64,000 nt of DNA from positions 1 through 64,000 of the forward strand of contig JAZKZE010000115.1 of NCBI GenBank assembly GCA_045612485.1, written 5' to 3'. The notes beneath the pieces were generated by a model. That model did not search any database. It saw only the letters and a list, made by a program, of their open reading frames with translations, and was not told the origin of the DNA. A program made the translations under genes and the position numbers. Positions 60,225 through 64,000 of this stretch are shown here, one piece after another (within the stretch, counting starts at the first letter, position 1; each line of letters opens with the position of its first letter). This stretch comes from RGIG5327 sp045612485 (GTDB taxonomy: Bacteria > Verrucomicrobiota > Lentisphaeria > Victivallales > UBA1829).

Positions 60225-62608
60225 AGCCAGAAATCCTTATCTAAGAAGAGGGAGGGTTTGTTGGGCAGGAATTTTTTGCTTCCGCCATCTTCCGTTCCCA
60301 GATTGTCACTGTAATCGTTCAGGAGATCAATGGCGGAATTATACCGTTTGATCATATCCTGTACGGGGCTCTTTTCATTGATGATATGTCCTGTGATCAT
60401 TACCAGAACTTCCGAACGTTCCACAGAAGCATCCGTATTCCCCACAAGACGGTTGAGGACAGGGATCTGATTGATGATCGGCAGGGAGTCCAGGGAGTCC
60501 TTTGTCTTTTCCTGGATAAGTCCGCCGATGACCATGGTCTGTCCGTTGGCAATGGTCATGGCTGTTTCCACGACACGCTTGTTGAAGGTGGGGGACTGGA
60601 TATTCATATCAGTACTGTCCACTTTTTCAGAAAGTTCCTGTTTGACTTCCAGGGAGATGAGTTCTGTACTTGTGATCTGGGGGGTGACGGTAAGGATCAC
60701 ACCCACATCTTCATATTCATAGTTCTGGAGGATCTGGGTGGAAGAGGTACTGCTTGTTCCCTGGGCTACATAGGGGACTCTCTGCCCCACCTGGATCTTG
60801 GCTTCCGTATTGCTGGAAACAAGAAGCTGGGGACTGGATACCACTTTCAGGGCACTGTTGCCGGCAAGAGCTTTGATGTAACCGAATTTCTGGGAGGGAT
60901 TCTTGGGATTGGAGATAAGGAAACTGAACCCTCTGTCCCCGGAACCGCCTACTGCATTCATATCCGGATTCAGGCTGCTGTAATTTGTTCCGAAAATGGA
61001 GTTGGCATCTCCGTGAGTGGTGGTCATGGACCATTCGATACCGAATTTATTGGAATCCGTAAGGGTAACTTCCACCACCAGTACCTGCAACAGCACCTGG
61101 GCGGGAACTACATCCAGTCTGTCCAGAAGGGACTTGATGGAGGCATAGGTGCGGGGAGTCGTTCTTACGATCATTCTGTTCAGGACTCCGTCTGCAAAAA
61201 TACGGATGGAGGTGTTGAAAAGAGAGGAATGCTGGTCTGTTTGCACACTCTGGGATTTGACTACAGAACCTCTTGCTCCGGTTGCCGTGGTATTGGCTGT
61301 CAGCCGGGAGGGATTGTAGCGGTTGTTGGTATTCAGCCGGGGCGCGCTTAAATTTGTTGTACGCTGTCTGCCGGAATTTGTGTCGATGGTAAGGGTGGAT
61401 CCGGAGGAGTCATAAATCACCGCCAGTGCCTGGGCAAGCTGTTCCACTTTCCCGTGACGCACCTTATATACAAACACCATTTCCTGATCCAGTGAATCGG
61501 AGGAATCCAGCAATTCCACCCATTTTTTGATCTCGTTCATGGCCTCTTCCGTTGCCGCAGTCACAGCAAGTACCTGGATACGGTCGATACCGGATACCTG
61601 GATGGCTCCCGGTGCTTCTGTACGGTCAAGGGTCTGATACACGGTAAAGCCCAGTGTGGGCAGGATCACACGCAGTTCATCTGCAATCTTGCTGGGGAGG
61701 ATATTCCGGCAGGGAAGCAATGCCCTTACCCAGGAACTCTTGCTGCGGCTGTCCACCAGTTCAAGGATCTGACGGATCTTGGGAATGTTTTCTGCAATAT
61801 CGCATACCATAATGGCGTTGGGACGTGCCATTTCCACACAGATGGCATCCCGCCGCAGGAAGGGTTTGAGCTGCTGCATGGCTTCCCTGCCTGTGGCAAA
61901 TTGCAACTGACGGTAATAGATCTCACCGCCGGCGGGACTGGCAAGAGTGCTGTCCGGCTGCTGGTTGACTTTGCTTTGCAGCATCACCCGCAGAAGAGAA
62001 CCCTGGGCTTTGGCTGTGGCATTGGAAAGAAGAAGCAGACTTTCAAAGGTCGCCCACAATTCTTTTCTTGTCATCTTGGAGTTGAGGTTGAGTGTGACCA
62101 CGCCCCGCAGGTCACTGTCTGCCACAAAATTGAAGCCCAGTACATCGGCAAAGGCAGGGATCACATCAAGGATAGGGGCACTGTTGAATACAAGGGAAAC
62201 ATCCAGTACTTCATCGGCATTGAGCAGAATGAAATCATCGTAAAAACGGGGACCGGAAAGCGAGGGACTTCTCCAGGAGGATTTTTTCCCTGCCGCAACA
62301 GCTTTTCTTGTATCTTTTGCAGTCATGGCTTCCAGCTGTTTGAGTTTTGCCTCATTGAAAGATCTTGTATTGATGGAAACTTTTTCCTGTTCAATCGTTT
62401 CTTTGGGGGAAGATACGTGTTTCTTCTGTTCCTTTTCCAGGAAACGGAAACGGTCTTTTTTTGCTTTCTTTTTTTCCTCTTCCTTTCCGTCCTCACCGGA
62501 GGTCTGACAGGAGGAAAGAAGGAATGCGGAACCCATAAAGATGCCTGCAACAAGCATCAGAAGCATCTTTTTGCCGGAAATTTTCTTGCTGGAAAAATGT
62601 GTTTTCAT
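60221..62608 (-). CDS. gspD: T2SS outer-membrane secretin GspD (lipoprotein)
   Basis: A 795-aa secretin. It has a lipoprotein signal (FLLSSC, Cys about residue 34), unusual for GspD, and then a Lys/Glu-rich linker (35-110). The N0 domain (AIVLNADEVLDVS-like region after residue 125) and N1/N2/N3 repeats follow (FRRDAICVEMARPNAIMV; VRHGKVEQLAQALAVIYD). The C-terminal secretin domain runs from about 530, with VVSSPQLLVSSNTEAKIQVG and NGQTMVIGGLIQEK. It forms the outer-membrane gate. The lipid anchor may remove the need for a separate pilotin. Confidence 0.93.
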   Translation of the reverse strand: MKTHFSSKKISGKKMLLMLVAGIFMGSAFLLSSCQTSGEDGKEEEKKKAKKDRFRFLEKEQKKHVSSPKETIEQEKVSINTRSFNEAKLKQLEAMTAKDTRKAVAAGKKSSWRSPSLSGPRFYDDFILLNADEVLDVSLVFNSAPILDVIPAFADVLGFNFVADSDLRGVVTLNLNSKMTRKELWATFESLLLLSNATAKAQGSLLRVMLQSKVNQQPDSTLASPAGGEIYYRQLQFATGREAMQQLKPFLRRDAICVEMARPNAIMVCDIAENIPKIRQILELVDSRSKSSWVRALLPCRNILPSKIADELRVILPTLGFTVYQTLDRTEAPGAIQVSGIDRIQVLAVTAATEEAMNEIKKWVELLDSSDSLDQEMVFVYKVRHGKVEQLAQALAVIYDSSGSTLTIDTNSGRQRTTNLSAPRLNTNNRYNPSRLTANTTATGARGSVVKSQSVQTDQHSSLFNTSIRIFADGVLNRMIVRTTPRTYASIKSLLDRLDVVPAQVLLQVLVVEVTLTDSNKFGIEWSMTTTHGDANSIFGTNYSSLNPDMNAVGGSGDRGFSFLISNPKNPSQKFGYIKALAGNSALKVVSSPQLLVSSNTEAKIQVGQRVPYVAQGTSSTSSTQILQNYEYEDVGVILTVTPQITSTELISLEVKQELSEKVDSTDMNIQSPTFNKRVVETAMTIANGQTMVIGGLIQEKTKDSLDSLPIINQIPVLNRLVGNTDASVERSEVLVMITGHIINEKSPVQDMIKRYNSAIDLLNDYSDNLGTEDGGSKKFLPNKPSLFLDKDFWL

Positions 62609-62649
62609 GTTTCGTCCTTCGTATATTATTATTTTCTGTTTTTATTCTG

Positions 62650-63615
62650 TTACCTTCTTCTTGCAGGAGTACCGCGTCTGCTGCCGGAATTGTTATTGTT
62701 CTGATTCATCATCTGGCGCATCATGAAGTTCTGCTGCATCCCCTGCTGCCGGAGTATATTCTGCATCTGCTGCATTCCCTGCTGAAGGATCTGCTGGGGA
62801 GTCTGGTTCCTGTTGGTATTTCTTCTTCCGGATGTAAGACCTTTGGAGGATTCCTGGATCTCCAGTTCCATTTTATCACTGCCTCTTGTAAGGGTGGCAG
62901 TGGTACGGGTGACTTCCACAAGAGTATAGCCGTTGGATAACGTTTCCCCAATACGCACATACTGCCTGTGGTTCTGCGCCGCTGTACTCTGGGATTGATT
63001 CATGCCTGTAAACATTCCCGGCATCGCGCCCGGAGGAAGCTGGGCTGTATTTCTTCCTGCAAATCTGTTTCTGGAGGAACCGCCTCCGCTTCCGGAAAGG
63101 GCAGATCTGCCCTGACTGCCTGCGGTATTTCCGGAACGGTTCCTTCCGGCATTCACATTTCTCTGCGGCATGTTACCCATGGGCATATTCATATTATTCA
63201 TGTTGTTCATATTCATCATGCCGCCCCTTCCCATGCGCCACATTCCGAAAGCATTGGTGCGGTTGTTCTGCTGGACATTATGTTTGATGATCGCACCGGA
63301 AACTTTGCCTATGGTGAAAGTTCCCACAAGAGTCAGAGTAACTCTCTGATTGCCCCGCATGTGGGCATTGGGACTGCGCCCGGAGTAGAAAAGATTGTTT
63401 TCTGTGATCTTTTTGATCATTTCCTCCGTGTTGGGCTGAACCTGTCCTTCCTGTTTATCGGCACGGGCAGTATCCTTTTTTGTCTGTGAGCTTTTTTTCT
63501 TTACTTTCAGGTCATCCGAAGCATTTTTTGCCATTGTCCTGCGGATATTTTCCACTGTCCCGAAAACAGCCGCCCCGGCAAGGATTACATTGAGTATGAT
63601 AAGAAACAGTTTCAT
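62650..63615 (-). CDS. GspC-like T2SS protein with a Met/Asn-rich insertion
   Basis: A 321-aa protein with one N-terminal membrane helix (LIILNVILAGAAVFGTV), a Lys-rich linker and an HR-like domain in two parts: LTLVGTFTIGKVSGAIIKHN (about 93-112) and VRIGETLSNGYTLVEVTR (about 222-239), as in GspC, which joins platform to secretin. Between them lies a low-complexity insertion (about 115-220) rich in Met, Asn, Gly and Ser, with NMNNMN repeats and NRSGN/GRS. The C-terminus is Gln/Met/Asn-rich and ends GTPARRR. It overlaps the upstream partial gene by 4 bases. Assignment rests on position and the HR-like halves. Confidence 0.65.
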   Translation of the reverse strand: MKLFLIILNVILAGAAVFGTVENIRRTMAKNASDDLKVKKKSSQTKKDTARADKQEGQVQPNTEEMIKKITENNLFYSGRSPNAHMRGNQRVTLTLVGTFTIGKVSGAIIKHNVQQNNRTNAFGMWRMGRGGMMNMNNMNNMNMPMGNMPQRNVNAGRNRSGNTAGSQGRSALSGSGGGSSRNRFAGRNTAQLPPGAMPGMFTGMNQSQSTAAQNHRQYVRIGETLSNGYTLVEVTRTTATLTRGSDKMELEIQESSKGLTSGRRNTNRNQTPQQILQQGMQQMQNILRQQGMQQNFMMRQMMNQNNNNSGSRRGTPARRR

Positions 63616-64000
63616 TTTGCACCCCCTGCGGCTTGTTTTGTGTCAAGAGGAGTATTGATTTCTGCCTGTTTTTCAACAGGTTTTCCGGCAACGGATGTCT
63701 GCCCTGCCGGAACAGAATTTTTTTCTGTTTTTACGGGGACTTTCTGAATGAGCTTTTCTTTATTTTTCTGCTGTTTTTCCTGCGGTAAAGTCAGTTTCCC
63801 ATCGTAGCCGATCACTCTTACTGCCCCATTGAGCCGCATACGGATCGTTGCGGGGGTATTCTGCAAAAGATTGCCGGACGTGTTGCGGTTGAAACGAAAC
63901 ACTTCCGGACGCAGATCCAGTCTTCTCCAGTGAAGAGCCGGACGGCTGTTGGAAAGTTTTGCAAGAAATTTGATCAGTACATCATAGGGGGCGGATGCGG
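63612..64000 (-). CDS. T2SS GspM/PilO-like protein (start lies outside the window)
   Basis: Only the last 128 or so residues are in the window. The segment APYDVLIKFLAKLSNSRPAL followed by HWRRLDLRPEVFRFNR recalls the globular domain of PilO/GspM-type inner-membrane platform proteins, and MRLNGAVRVIG is a later strand. The C-terminal 60 residues are Lys/Gln/Glu-rich and probably disordered. It overlaps the GspC-like gene by 4 bases. The frame is open to the window edge, so the N-terminus and any membrane helix are not visible. Confidence 0.55.
   Translation of the reverse strand, partial: ASAPYDVLIKFLAKLSNSRPALHWRRLDLRPEVFRFNRNTSGNLLQNTPATIRMRLNGAVRVIGYDGKLTLPQEKQQKNKEKLIQKVPVKTEKNSVPAGQTSVAGKPVEKQAEINTPLDTKQAAGGAK

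Noticed and set aside
1..64000. CRISPR array, rRNA or tRNA genes
   Set aside because: No regular spacer-repeat pattern, no rRNA-like stretches and no cloverleaf with a CCA-type acceptor pattern were noticed in any intergenic region.

Overview
The window looks like a chromosomal segment of a Lentisphaerota/Victivallales-type bacterium (PVC group). This is an inference. It rests on a pseudopilin with the FTLIELLVVIAIIAILAG-type N-terminus typical of Lentisphaerae, Verrucomicrobia and Planctomycetes, on large secreted or glycan-directed hydrolases, on lipoprotein outer-membrane proteins and a type II secretion system (T2SS) that indicate a diderm envelope, and on a moderate GC content. No rRNA, tRNA or CRISPR array was seen.

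Layout. 0.3-8.2 kb: a plus-strand run with a lipase-like lipoprotein, a PHP-domain protein, a small membrane protein, three tandem MATE transporters and a YkgJ-type cysteine-cluster protein, closed by a convergent SDR reductase. 9.2-10.35 kb: two small genes (a Pro/His-rich lipoprotein and an 82-aa protein behind a near-consensus promoter), then a 500-bp gene-poor stretch full of hairpins with a 20-bp perfect inverted repeat. 10.35-14.6 kb: an isolated five-gene Mu-like capsid cassette on the minus strand (portal, protease/scaffold, probable decoration protein, major head protein, gp36-like), with no terminase, tail, lysis or integration genes. 14.9-18.9 kb: two tandem TolC-like lipoproteins, the second fused to Sel1-like repeats. 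19.0-21.3 kb: priA. 21.9-28.5 kb: two paralogous secreted SGNH-hydrolase-like proteins, a pseudopilin and a 1060-aa secreted protein with a C-terminal LamG-like domain.

28.7-36.3 kb, minus strand: a secreted metallophosphoesterase; an overlapping recD2 / GSCFA / asparagine-synthetase-like operon in which the synthetase lacks its glutaminase cysteine; and a stand-alone AICAR transformylase. 36.5-43.4 kb, plus strand: tmk, holB, a nucleotide-sugar dehydrogenase and the polyamine transporter potABCD. 43.5-52.6 kb: a cytoplasmic glycosidase-like protein (minus), a glycosyltransferase plus D-threonine-aldolase-like pair (plus), three micro-genes (minus), a YejM-like membrane sulfatase (minus) and a GntP permease (plus). 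52.6-54.1 kb: a DUF1835 protein and recO. 54.1-64 kb, minus strand: a T2SS operon ordered, in transcription order, partial M/PilO-like, C-like, D, E, F, G, H, I, J, K.

The T2SS would carry the Sec-exported enzymes of this window across the outer membrane. Most antisense frames in this genome stay open for hundreds of codons, so long antisense frames were treated as shadows unless start, ribosome binding site and protein sequence supported them.
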